Positions 1 to 8,673 of a DNA stretch of 22,287 nt are shown in pieces. The notes under the pieces are model-generated. The model saw nothing but the letters and a program-made list of their open reading frames with translations, was not told the DNA's origin and searched no databases. Source of the stretch: Bacteroidetes bacterium UBA5697 (GTDB lineage Bacteria > Bacteroidota > Bacteroidia > B-17B0 > Aurantibacillaceae). Location of the stretch: assembly GCA_002420145.1 (NCBI GenBank), contig DIHL01000057.1, positions 1 to 22,287 on the forward strand, given 5' to 3'. How positions within the stretch are numbered: position 1 is the first letter of the stretch; every line of letters begins with the position of its first letter. A program made the translations under genes and the position numbers.

Positions 1-2
1 CA

Positions 3-209
3 CATAAATTTATTAATTGTGCTTATAATTGTTTTTTAATTGGAATATTGATGTTTTCTGGGTCTCTATATCTTTTATGTACCCGAAATTTATTTGGAGC
101 TGAGTGGTTGAAAGTATTAGGCCCTATTACCCCAATTGGAGGTTTATTTTTTATTGCTGGCTGGATTCTCATCATTCTAGTAGGATTTAGTAGTAATAAG
201 AAGGATTAA
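3..209 (+). CDS. DUF423 family inner-membrane protein, C-terminal fragment
   Basis: The window opens inside this gene: the frame is open from base 3 to a TAA at 207-209 and gives 68 residues, so the N-terminal part is missing. What remains has two hydrophobic stretches. The first carries the FSGSLYLL segment; the second follows the GPITPIGGLFFIAGW block and ends in a short charged tail (SSNKKD). Those two blocks are the signature of the C-terminal half of the DUF423 family (E. coli YgdD, B. subtilis YwdK), small membrane proteins of about 120 residues with unknown function. No partner is visible because the upstream side is cut off. The 90-base spacer to the next gene shows no convincing terminator hairpin. 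Family assignment is fairly sure; function is unknown. Confidence 0.85.
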   Translation, partial: HKFINCAYNCFLIGILMFSGSLYLLCTRNLFGAEWLKVLGPITPIGGLFFIAGWILIILVGFSSNKKD

Positions 210-299
210 AATTTAACATTTTACTTTTTGTTGATTTTCTGAATATTTAGAAAAAAGAGAGATTTTTTCTTATCTTGTAGAGTTCTAAAAAGTATAAAA

Positions 300-3200
300 A
301 TGAAACGTATATACGCCCTTAGCTTAATTTTTTTAAGCTTTAATTTATTTTCTCAAAGAGGTAAAGATGGTACACCAACCATTGGTGCTGCGAATACAGT
401 TGTAAATATTTACACTCCTGTAACCAGTAATATAATTGCAGGAGCAGGTTCTAGTACAATTAGTGTTGGCAATACTGCCGGTTTTGCTATTGGAGACCTG
501 ATTATGATTATCCAAATGCAAGGAACAAGTGTTAATGCATATCATGGAGGAACAACCGGCCCTTGGTTTGACGGAAATTCAGCATTGCCAACAGATACTA
601 CTTATGGGCGTATCACAAATTACAATAACTGTGGCATGAATGAATTTGCTCAAATCAGTTCAATTCCAAACAGCACAACTATTGTAGTTGACTGTGATTT
701 AAAAAATAGTTATGATGTTACTAAAACTGTAAATATTGTTACAGGGAGCGTAAATTTACTAGGCAGAGTGCAAGTAGTGCGTGTACCAAGATATTCATCT
801 TTAACTTTAAATGGTCCTGGAACGATATCATGTGCACAATGGGACGGAAGTACAGGAGGAGTTTGCGCAGTAGAAGTTGAAAATAGCATTACACTGAATA
901 CAGCAGGAGCTTTTAATGTTTCTGGAAAAGGTTTTAGAGGGGGGGCTGTTTTCAACTATACACCAACCACAATTATCAGTAGCGATAAGTATGGTTGCAA
1001 TAAATCTCAAGAGGGTGGTGCAAAAGGAGAATCAATTGCAGGTGACTCTGCTTTTTACAGAAACTATGCATCTGTATTTTCAAGAGGAAATATGGCAAAC
1101 GGAGGAGGAGGAGGCAACTCTCACAACTCTGGCGGTGGTGGTGGGGCAAATGGACACAATGGCGTTCCGTTTAATAGTTTAGGAAATCCTGCAACTGGAT
1201 ATAACACGATATGGAATTTAGAATTTGCAGGTATGGCAACCAATGCATCTTCGGGCGGAGGAAGAGGTGGCTATTCATTTTCAAACAGTAATCAAAATGT
1301 CTCGACTGTTCCTCCTGGAACATATAGTACAGCTACAAATGCATGGGGTGGTGATAAACGAAGAGCAGTTGGTGGGTTTGGCGGGAGACCTTTAAATTAT
1401 ACGAATGGCAGATTATTTCTTGGTGGTGGAGGTGGAGCCGGACAAGGTAATGACAATAGAGCAACCGCAGGAGGAAATGGAGGTGGATTAGTATATATTT
1501 TATGCTATGGTAATATAACAGGTTCGGGAACAATACTGGCAGATGGTGCCAATGCTTCGAATACAGGTGTCGGATGTTCATCCAATGATGGTGCCGGAGG
1601 CGGAGGCGGAGGTGGAGCCATTATTTTAAATGTAAATGGCTCTATTAATTTAACCGCAGCAACTGCATTAAGTGCTGTTGGTGGCAATGGAGGAAATGTC
1701 AATTTCAATTGTGGTTTTCCAAATGCTACAGCATATGGACCAGGCGCTGGTGGGGGTGGTGGATACATTGCCTCTTCAGGAACTTTACCTAGTAATGCAA
1801 TTGCAGGAGGTAATAATGGAACAGTAACAGGTAATGCCAATAACATTGGAAATAACTTCCCTCCAAATGGCGCTACTAGAGGTGGAGCTGGAGGAACCGG
1901 CTCTGCAACTAGCTATACGTTAAATACTTCTGCTAGCCAAACAATTTGCACAAATCAATCCTTTACAGTAACAGCTTCTTCAACAGAGCCGAGTACTTCT
2001 ATTAGCTGGTATAATTCAAATGTAGGAGGTTCTGCTATAGCAACAGGAACAGCATACGCTTCACCAGGTTATACAACCGCTGGAACTTATACGCTATTTG
2101 CAGGTGTCTGCCCAGGAACATATCGTCAACCTATTATTATTACTGTTAATTCAGGATTAACAATCTCTGCAAATAGTCCAACCATTTGCCCTTCTCAAAC
2201 AGTTGTATTAACTGCAAGCGGAGCAACAACTTACACTTGGAATACAGGACAAACAACTAATACTATTTCTGTTTCACCCTCATCCACAACTATTTACACT
2301 ATTAACGGAACAGCAGGTTTATGTTCAGGAACGCAAACAACAGCTGTCACTGTTTCATCACAACCAACTATTTCTGTTGCAAATACAACTATATGTGCTG
2401 GCAACTCGGCAACATTAACAGCAACTGGAGCAAGCAATTACACTTGGTCTCCTGGAGGGCAAACAACTACTAGTATCGTTGTAACCCCAACAACAAATAC
2501 AACTTATACTATTATAGGTGCTAATGCAACTTGTACAAATAGTACAACAGCATCCGTAAATATTACCTCTACTCCTACTCTTTCAGCAAGTTCAAAAACT
2601 ATTTGTGTCGGACAAATAGCTACATTTACTGTTAGTGGGGCAACATCCTACACTTGGAATCCAGGAAGTATTACAGGAAGCACTTATACAACAAATGCAA
2701 CATCTTCTGGAACAGTTTCTGTAATTGGTGCTAGCGGAACTTGTACTTCTCAAATTACTACTTCTTTAACAGTAAATTCTAATCCTACTATTACTGTTTC
2801 TAACCAAACTATTTGTCCTTCACAATCCGTAACATTAACTGCAAGCGGTGCTTCCACTTACACATGGAATACAGGACCAAATACAAATACAATTTCTGTT
2901 TCTCCTTCCTCTACAACTGTTTATACTGTTAATGGAACAACTAGTTCTTGTAATGCTTCTAGAACAGTTACCGTAACCGTTGCTTCTCAGCCAACTATTT
3001 CTGTTTCAAATACTACTATTTGTTCGGGAAGCTCAGCAACCTTAACCGCAAATGGCGCAACTAATTATACTTGGGCTCCAGGAGGACAAATTACTAGTAG
3101 TATTGTTGTCACTCCAACAACTAGTACAACATATTCTATCACTGGCTCAAATGGAACTTGTACAAATTCAACAACAGCAACGGTTAGCGTAACAGCGACT

Positions 3201-5402
3201 CCAACTCTGGCTACTAACTCTTCGACTATTTGTCCTGGTCAAACAGCTACATTAACTGTGAGTGGAGCAACAACTTATACATGGAATCCAGGAAGTGTTT
3301 CTGGGACATCCTACACTATTGCACCTGCTTCTAACACAACTGTTTCTGTTATTGGTGCCAACGGGACTTGTACTTCTCAAGCAACGGCTTCAGTTACTAT
3401 TGGTTCAGGTATTTCAATAACAGTTAATAGTCCTACCATATGTGCTGGACAAACTGCATCCTTAACGGCAAATGGAGCAACATCTTATACTTGGAATACA
3501 GGTGCAAACACAAACACATTAAATGTAAGCCCTACAAGTACAACTGTTTATACTGTTTCTGGAATTAATGGTTCTTGTTCAGGAAACAATACTGCAACTG
3601 TTACTGTAGCATCTCAACCAACAATTACAGTAGCCAGTTCATCTATTTGTTCTGGAAGCTCAGCTACTTTAACAGCTAACGGGGCAACCAATTACACTTG
3701 GACTCCTGGAGGACAAACTACTAGTAGTATTGTAGTAACTCCTACTACAAATTCAACATACACAATTACTGGATTAAATGGGACTTGTTCAAATACAACA
3801 ACGGCAACCGTTAGCATAACCTCAACTCCAACCTTAGCTTTAAATTCTGTTACAATTTGTGCAGGACAAACAGCCACATTAACTGTAAGTGGAGCCACAA
3901 CTTATACTTGGAATCCAGGAAATACTTCTGGCACATCCTACACTATTGCACCTGCTTCTAATACAACCGTATCTGTTATTGGCGCCAATGGAACTTGTAC
4001 TTCTCAAGCAACAGCTTCAGTTACTATTGGTTCAGGTATTTCAATTGCTGTAAACAGCGAAACGATATGTACGGGGCAAACAGCATCATTAACTGCAAGC
4101 GGAGCAACAACTTACACTTGGAATACTGGTGCGAATACAAATACATTAAACGTGAGTCCAACAAGTACAACTATTTACACTATTACTGGCTCCAACGGAT
4201 CTTGCAATGGTATAAATACAGCAACTGTTACCGTAAACGCTACACCTACATTAATAGCAAACGGTTCAAATATTTGTAGTGGACAAACAACTACTTTAAA
4301 TGTAAGTGGTGCTAATACTTATACTTGGAGTCCTGGTGCTTTAAATGGCAATAGTCAAACAGTAACACCTACTTCAACAACCGTATACACCATAACAGGA
4401 ACATCAATAAATGGATGCGAAAGTATAACAACAGCTACAGTTAATGTTACTTCTACTCCAACAATTAGTGTAAACTCTACTTCTGTATGCTCAGGTCAAA
4501 CTGCAACTTTAATAGCAACAGGAGCAACAAACTATACTTGGAGCACAACTGAAAATACTTCCACTATTAACCCTTCTCCATCTGTAACAACAACGTATAC
4601 TGTAACTGGCGATAATGGAGGATGCACTACATCTACTACAGCAACTATAACGGTTGACAACACAACCTTATCTACGTATTCGCTTGCCGTGAATACTTGC
4701 CCTGCGGATACAGTAACATTATTTGGGACTGGAACAAATTCGGCTACAACTACTTATACTTGGAGTAATGGAGTTAACACTTATTCTCAAACTGTTAATC
4801 CTGTTACCACAACAACATACGTAGTTAATAGTACTTCTTTTTCTGGCTGTCCTATTTCTTCAGGGACTGTGATTGTAAATGTAAATCCTATATCTGCAGA
4901 CTTTAGTGGATTAAACTCGGATATTATGACTTTAGGAGAAACTTTAAATCTTACCGATATAAGTACAGGAGCTACTTCTATATTATGGGATTATTGCAAC
5001 GGCTCATCTACTAGTAACCAAATTACAATTCCTTTAACTGATACAGGTTATTGTTGTATAAAATTAGTTGCAACCAATGCAGCTTGTAAAGACAGTGTTA
5101 CAAAATGTGTTACTATTATTAAAGAAACCATAGTTATTATACCTAATGTATTTACTCCAAACAGCGATGGAAGCAATGATGTATTTAAAATTAATTCTGC
5201 TGGACTAAAAACTTTGACTTGTGCTATCTATGATAGATGGGGTCTAAAAATGTATGAATGGGACGGACTAAATGGTTATTGGGATGGAGCAGCCAAATCA
5301 GGAATAGCACCAGACGGAACCTATTTTTATATTGTTACCTATACTGATTTTAAAGACAAATCAACTACTGAAAAAGGCTTTTTAAATTTATTTAAAGACT
5401 AA
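300..5402 (+). CDS. Giant T9SS-exported repeat adhesin with glycine-rich N-domain and type B sorting domain
   Basis: A 1,700-residue secreted surface protein. Residues 1-18 form a signal peptide (MKR, hydrophobic core, cleavage near FS-Q). Residues about 30-200 form a conserved-looking head with GDLIMIIQMQG (65-75), VQVVRVPRYSS (157-167) and WDGSTGGV (181-188). GKGFRGG (209-215) then leads into a glycine-rich stretch to about 540 with several runs of five to seven Gly. From about 540 to 1530 come Ig-like modules of about 70 residues, each with a Thr-Ile-Cys near the start, a central YTW and a second Cys that could pair with the first. A PKD-like module (about 1533-1610) follows. The C-terminus (about 1612-1700: IPNVFTPNSDGSNDVF, IYDRWG, WDG, PDGTYFY) is the gliding-motility-type (CHU_C, type B) T9SS sorting domain. 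Expected role: exported through T9SS and displayed or released as an adhesin or matrix protein; the ligand is unknown. It appears monocistronic. Confidence 0.93.
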   Translation: MKRIYALSLIFLSFNLFSQRGKDGTPTIGAANTVVNIYTPVTSNIIAGAGSSTISVGNTAGFAIGDLIMIIQMQGTSVNAYHGGTTGPWFDGNSALPTDTTYGRITNYNNCGMNEFAQISSIPNSTTIVVDCDLKNSYDVTKTVNIVTGSVNLLGRVQVVRVPRYSSLTLNGPGTISCAQWDGSTGGVCAVEVENSITLNTAGAFNVSGKGFRGGAVFNYTPTTIISSDKYGCNKSQEGGAKGESIAGDSAFYRNYASVFSRGNMANGGGGGNSHNSGGGGGANGHNGVPFNSLGNPATGYNTIWNLEFAGMATNASSGGGRGGYSFSNSNQNVSTVPPGTYSTATNAWGGDKRRAVGGFGGRPLNYTNGRLFLGGGGGAGQGNDNRATAGGNGGGLVYILCYGNITGSGTILADGANASNTGVGCSSNDGAGGGGGGGAIILNVNGSINLTAATALSAVGGNGGNVNFNCGFPNATAYGPGAGGGGGYIASSGTLPSNAIAGGNNGTVTGNANNIGNNFPPNGATRGGAGGTGSATSYTLNTSASQTICTNQSFTVTASSTEPSTSISWYNSNVGGSAIATGTAYASPGYTTAGTYTLFAGVCPGTYRQPIIITVNSGLTISANSPTICPSQTVVLTASGATTYTWNTGQTTNTISVSPSSTTIYTINGTAGLCSGTQTTAVTVSSQPTISVANTTICAGNSATLTATGASNYTWSPGGQTTTSIVVTPTTNTTYTIIGANATCTNSTTASVNITSTPTLSASSKTICVGQIATFTVSGATSYTWNPGSITGSTYTTNATSSGTVSVIGASGTCTSQITTSLTVNSNPTITVSNQTICPSQSVTLTASGASTYTWNTGPNTNTISVSPSSTTVYTVNGTTSSCNASRTVTVTVASQPTISVSNTTICSGSSATLTANGATNYTWAPGGQITSSIVVTPTTSTTYSITGSNGTCTNSTTATVSVTATPTLATNSSTICPGQTATLTVSGATTYTWNPGSVSGTSYTIAPASNTTVSVIGANGTCTSQATASVTIGSGISITVNSPTICAGQTASLTANGATSYTWNTGANTNTLNVSPTSTTVYTVSGINGSCSGNNTATVTVASQPTITVASSSICSGSSATLTANGATNYTWTPGGQTTSSIVVTPTTNSTYTITGLNGTCSNTTTATVSITSTPTLALNSVTICAGQTATLTVSGATTYTWNPGNTSGTSYTIAPASNTTVSVIGANGTCTSQATASVTIGSGISIAVNSETICTGQTASLTASGATTYTWNTGANTNTLNVSPTSTTIYTITGSNGSCNGINTATVTVNATPTLIANGSNICSGQTTTLNVSGANTYTWSPGALNGNSQTVTPTSTTVYTITGTSINGCESITTATVNVTSTPTISVNSTSVCSGQTATLIATGATNYTWSTTENTSTINPSPSVTTTYTVTGDNGGCTTSTTATITVDNTTLSTYSLAVNTCPADTVTLFGTGTNSATTTYTWSNGVNTYSQTVNPVTTTTYVVNSTSFSGCPISSGTVIVNVNPISADFSGLNSDIMTLGETLNLTDISTGATSILWDYCNGSSTSNQITIPLTDTGYCCIKLVATNAACKDSVTKCVTIIKETIVIIPNVFTPNSDGSNDVFKINSAGLKTLTCAIYDRWGLKMYEWDGLNGYWDGAAKSGIAPDGTYFYIVTYTDFKDKSTTEKGFLNLFKD
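2151..4238 (+). repeat. 627-bp higher-order tandem repeat inside the adhesin gene
   Basis: Three full units (2151-2777, 2778-3404, 3405-4031) and one-third of a fourth (4032-4238) lie head to tail. Each unit encodes three distinct Ig-like modules, A (207 bp), B (210 bp) and C (210 bp). The codons for the Thr-Ile-Cys motif give the register: A at 2181, 2808, 3435 and 4062; B at 2388, 3015 and 3642; C at 2598, 3225 and 3852. Every interval is exactly 627 bases, so no indel separates the copies. B modules share PGGQ and SSIVVTPTT; A modules share NTG and the SP-STT block; C modules share WNPG and VSVIGA. Modules after 4239 are more divergent and leave the ABC order. The array probably grew by unequal crossing-over of a three-module block. 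Confidence 0.9.
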
Positions 5403-5468
5403 TTTGTTAAATGATTAATATCATTGCAAAAAAGAATAAAAAGTTAATTCAAAAACTGAAAGGCTTCT

Positions 5469-5476
5469 TATCTTTG
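5469..5476 (+). promoter_or_regulatory. Bacteroidota -7 box before the fatty acid hydroxylase gene
   Basis: TATCTTTG matches the TAnnTTTG consensus exactly and lies 23 bases before the ATG at 5500, which leaves a short leader. No good TTTG -33 box is visible at the usual distance, so this is a partial match. Confidence 0.5.
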
Positions 5477-5499
5477 AACAGTTTTTAAATTAAACTTTC

Positions 5500-6384
5500 A
5501 TGAACGAATTTAGAGAAGAACTTCTTGTATTAATTTCTATACCTATTTACACTATCGTGATAGGAATAGAAATTCTATATAGCTATTTAAAACATAAACA
5601 TTACTACAGCACTAAAGGCATATTATCTAATTTATATTTAACCTCTCTTAATCTATCATTAGATGTTTTGGTAAGAGGTGTTTGCTTAGCCGTACTTTGG
5701 TATTTTTATCAATTCAAATTTACTGGTATCGACAAATTAGCTCACCCAATTTTATACTGGACAGTGCTCTTGTTTGCTGAAGATTTTATGTTTTATTGGA
5801 TGCATCGAATCGACCATTACTGCCGTTTCTTTTGGGCAGTGCACATCACGCATCATTCATCCGAAGAATTTAACTTAACGGTTGGATTCCGTTCTTCTGT
5901 TTTTCAACCATTGTATCGTTTTATATATTTTATTCCATTATCTATATTGGGGTTCGATCCATTAGACGTGATGTTTATGTATGCCGCTACTCAAATCTAT
6001 GGCATTTTAATACACACTAAAACCGTTGGCAAACTAGGTCCGCTAGAATGGTTTTTATCTACGCCATCTCATCACAGAGTTCACCATGCTAGTAATATTA
6101 AATACTTAGATAAAAATATGGGGATGATTTTTATTATTTGGGACAGAGTATTTGGCACTTTTGCTAAAGAAGAAGAGGAAGTGGTATATGGTTTAACAAC
6201 TAATATTAAAACTTACAATCCTATTACTATGGTATTTCATGAATGGAAAGCCATTTATGAAGATTTGAAAAAAGAAACCTCCTTAAAAAATAAATTCATG
6301 TATGTGTTTGGTCCTCCTGGCTGGAGCCATGATGGAAGCAGAAAAACATCTAGTCAATTACGTGCTGAAATAAAATCAAAATAA
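5500..6384 (+). CDS. Fatty acid hydroxylase / sterol desaturase family membrane di-iron protein
   Basis: This 294-residue membrane protein belongs to the fatty acid hydroxylase superfamily, whose members use a histidine-bound di-iron centre and O2 to hydroxylate or desaturate lipids. The histidine clusters are complete: H102-RID-H106, H115-IT-H118-H119, H172 and H191-H192-RV-H195-H196. The blocks around them (FFWAVHITHHSSEEFN, TPSHHRVHHASN, WDRVFGTF) resemble the alkylglycerol monooxygenase-like branch of the family. Hydrophobic segments at about 8-28, 45-70, 84-100 and 138-170 fit an inner-membrane enzyme with its active site on the cytoplasmic face. The substrate cannot be told from sequence; membrane lipid or sterol-like molecules are the usual range. 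It sits 97 bases after the adhesin gene with its own -7 box and 42 bases before the yihY-like gene, so read-through into the latter is possible. Confidence 0.9.
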   Translation: MNEFREELLVLISIPIYTIVIGIEILYSYLKHKHYYSTKGILSNLYLTSLNLSLDVLVRGVCLAVLWYFYQFKFTGIDKLAHPILYWTVLLFAEDFMFYWMHRIDHYCRFFWAVHITHHSSEEFNLTVGFRSSVFQPLYRFIYFIPLSILGFDPLDVMFMYAATQIYGILIHTKTVGKLGPLEWFLSTPSHHRVHHASNIKYLDKNMGMIFIIWDRVFGTFAKEEEEVVYGLTTNIKTYNPITMVFHEWKAIYEDLKKETSLKNKFMYVFGPPGWSHDGSRKTSSQLRAEIKSK

Positions 6385-6426
6385 GCATTTTTCAAATCTA
6401 CTGTAGATTGCTTATATTTACATCAT

Positions 6427-7758
6427 ATGGCAAACGTAGTTACACTTTTTAAGCGCGTCACGCATTTTTTAACACATAATCTATGGCGTGTTCGACTTGA
6501 TAAACTTAATAAAAAGCAAGGCTTTTTAGTGAGACAGGTGCGTGTTTTTTCGTTAGCGATTAATGGATTTAATGAAGATAAATGTTTATTAAAAGCAACA
6601 GCTCTTACCTACTACACTCTTTTTTCTATTGTACCAATTATTGCCTTAGCATTTGCTATTGCCAAAGGTTTTGGATTTGAACAAAGCTTACAACAAGATT
6701 TGTTATTGAAATTTCAAGATCAACAAGATATTTTAACTCAAGCTTTTGTGTATGCTGATAAAATGTTAGCCAACACAAGAGGAGGATTAATTGCAGGTGT
6801 AGGTATTGTATTATTATTATGGTCAATCATCAGCTTATTAAACAGCATTGAAAACAGCTTTAATGAAATTTGGGAAATAAAAAAAGGAAGAACTTGGACA
6901 AGAAAAATTACGGATTATCTATCCATCATGTTAATTGGCCCAATCTTTATTATTCTTTCGGGAGGATTGACTGTTTGGCTAAAAACAGGATTAGACACCG
7001 TTGCTTCAAACATTGACATTATAAGTCCTGCTACTGCCCTATTTTTAAAATTATTTGCCTTTGCATTAATGTGGGGGATGTTTATTTTTCTTTACATGGC
7101 TTTGCCAAATACAAAAGTGACTTTTAAAGGCGCTGCCATGGGGTCTTTAGTTGCTGCTATATTATTCGAACTATTACAATGGGCATATGTATCATCTCAA
7201 ATTGGAGTTGCTCAATACAACAAAATTTATGGAAGCTTTGCAGCCCTACCTTTATTTTTAATATGGGTACAATACTCTTGGTTTGTTGTGTTATTTGGTG
7301 CCGAATTAACCTTTGCTCATCAAAATGTAGATCATTACGAATTAGAAACCGAAATCAATAATATTAGTGATAGATACAAGCGTGTGATTGCCTTAATGAT
7401 TGCAAATCTTGTTGTAAAAAACTTTAATGATGGGAAACCTGCTTTAACAGCCATTGAAATCGCTCATAAATTAGATTTGCCCGTGCGATTAGCAAGGGTA
7501 GTTATTAACGAATTTGCTGAAACAGGTATATTTAGTGAAGTTAAAATGGCAACTGATAAAGAAATAGGTTACCAACCTGGCATTTCTGATTCTAAGTTAA
7601 CAGTGAAATTTATTATTGATAAACTAGATGAAAAAGGAGTTAACGAATTACCTATCGAAAATAGTAAAGAATTAGAAATCGTTAATCGCTTAATGAAAGA
7701 CATGGATGAAGTATTAAACACCACTAAAGGAAATATGTTAGTGAAAGATTTAGTATAA
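6427..7758 (+). CDS. YihY/BrkB family inner-membrane protein with C-terminal winged-helix-like extension
   Basis: A 443-residue member of the YihY (UPF0761, BrkB) family. About six membrane helices are visible at roughly 58-80, 119-140, 163-188, 203-226, 238-256 and 268-297. The diagnostic blocks are present: LKATALTYYTLFSIVP near the first helix, NSIENSFNEIW after the second, and YGSFAALPLFLIWVQYSW before the last. Residues about 310-443 form a soluble, charged tail with a helix-turn-helix-like core (ALTAIEIAHKLDLPVRLARVV), seen in many longer members. Older databases call the family 'ribonuclease BN', but that activity belongs to RNase Z, so I do not use the name. The molecular function is unsettled. 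The TAA is seven bases before the TTG of the DUF2279 gene, which suggests co-transcription. A weak TATATTTA box at 6413-6420 would give an almost leaderless transcript. Confidence 0.9.
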   Translation: MANVVTLFKRVTHFLTHNLWRVRLDKLNKKQGFLVRQVRVFSLAINGFNEDKCLLKATALTYYTLFSIVPIIALAFAIAKGFGFEQSLQQDLLLKFQDQQDILTQAFVYADKMLANTRGGLIAGVGIVLLLWSIISLLNSIENSFNEIWEIKKGRTWTRKITDYLSIMLIGPIFIILSGGLTVWLKTGLDTVASNIDIISPATALFLKLFAFALMWGMFIFLYMALPNTKVTFKGAAMGSLVAAILFELLQWAYVSSQIGVAQYNKIYGSFAALPLFLIWVQYSWFVVLFGAELTFAHQNVDHYELETEINNISDRYKRVIALMIANLVVKNFNDGKPALTAIEIAHKLDLPVRLARVVINEFAETGIFSEVKMATDKEIGYQPGISDSKLTVKFIIDKLDEKGVNELPIENSKELEIVNRLMKDMDEVLNTTKGNMLVKDLV

Positions 7759-7765
7759 TTAAGTT

Positions 7766-8662
7766 TTGAAAAAAATTAAAATATTTATCATATCCATTTG
7801 TTTTATTTCATTTGCAGCTTTTTCAAACGATTCTCTATCTATATTTAAAAACCGAAAAATAGCACTTGGCGTTTCTTCTTTAGCATTAACTAGTGGCTCT
7901 TTGGTTTACCTTCATCAAGCTTGGTTTGCACAATATAATACATCTAAACTTCATTTTTTCAATGATAATGATGAATGGTTGCAGATGGATAAATGCGGGC
8001 ATGCATTTACCAATTACCAAGTATCAAGAGTGATGATGTGCGCTATGGATTGGGCTGGCTACTCTACTAAAAAACAAATACTCATTGGCGGCTTAAGTGG
8101 TTTTACCTATATGACAGCTATTGAATTTATGGATGGATTTAGCGAAGGATGGGGATTTAGTTGGGGAGATATTGGCGCTAATGCTTTAGGAACTGGCATG
8201 GCTGTTGGACAAAAAATATTATGGAAAGAGCAACGCGTTCAGTTAAAATTTTCTTTTTATTCTTCGCCCTATGCTAAATATCGTCCTAATACATTGGGTG
8301 ATGAAATGTATATGCAAGTATTAAAAGATTATAATGGCCAGATTTATTGGTTAAGTGTAAACCCTTCTTCTTTTATTAAAAAAGAAAATAAATTTCCTAA
8401 GTGGTTAAATATAGCTGTTGGTTATGGCGCCAATGGTATGATTGGAGCTAGAGATAATAATTTTTTAATTCAGGATGCGGATGGAACCATTCGAACATTT
8501 AATAGATATCGCCAAGGATACCTTTCTTTAGATGTTGATTTTACTCGCATTAAAACAAAATCAAAGTTTTTGAAATCTGTTTTCACTTGTATCAATGTTA
8601 TAAAAATACCTTTCCCTAATTTAGAAGTAAGTGAAGGAAAATTAAAATTTAATTATTATTAA
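7766..8662 (+). CDS. DUF2279 (YfiM-like) predicted periplasmic protein, TTG start
   Basis: A 298-residue exported protein starting at TTG (7766), seven bases after the yihY-like stop. No nearby in-frame ATG exists, and a start farther in would destroy the signal peptide (MKKIKIFIISICFISFAAF). The central block, DKCGHAFTNYQVSR followed by IEFMDGFSEGWGFSWGDIGANALG, is the core of the DUF2279 family, which includes the E. coli YfiM lipoprotein. Here no cysteine lipobox follows the signal peptide, so it is more likely soluble or membrane-associated than lipidated. The conserved His, Glu and Asp residues in the core look functional, but no activity is known. The C-terminal 120 residues (from about KFSFYSSPYAKYRPN) alternate polar and hydrophobic positions with many aromatics, which could be beta strands; that part is unassigned. 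Followed at once by an intergenic palindromic element. Confidence 0.85.
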   Translation: MKKIKIFIISICFISFAAFSNDSLSIFKNRKIALGVSSLALTSGSLVYLHQAWFAQYNTSKLHFFNDNDEWLQMDKCGHAFTNYQVSRVMMCAMDWAGYSTKKQILIGGLSGFTYMTAIEFMDGFSEGWGFSWGDIGANALGTGMAVGQKILWKEQRVQLKFSFYSSPYAKYRPNTLGDEMYMQVLKDYNGQIYWLSVNPSSFIKKENKFPKWLNIAVGYGANGMIGARDNNFLIQDADGTIRTFNRYRQGYLSLDVDFTRIKTKSKFLKSVFTCINVIKIPFPNLEVSEGKLKFNYY

Positions 8663-8673
8663 ATCATATGCTT

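Noticed and set aside
210..299. Promoter for the adhesin at TATCTTGT near 271-278
   Set aside because: Two mismatches to TAnnTTTG and no -33 box at the usual distance; the real start of the transcript cannot be placed.
916..1846. Open frames on both strands across the glycine-rich segment (for example 916-1182 + and 1505-1846 -)
   Set aside because: They are other-frame readings of GGN-rich DNA, have no starts with context and lie wholly inside the strongly supported adhesin frame.
2151..4700. Regular spacing that could suggest a CRISPR array or satellite DNA
   Set aside because: The period is 207-210 and 627 bases, entirely coding and in frame with a T9SS protein; no short identical repeats with unique spacers.
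5410..5425. Hairpin AATGAT-TAAT-ATCATT after the adhesin stop
   Set aside because: Six AT-only-rich pairs and no T-run on the + strand; too weak to call a terminator.
6427..7758. Annotation of the YihY-family gene as ribonuclease BN
   Set aside because: The name is a historical error; the protein is an integral membrane protein without nuclease motifs.
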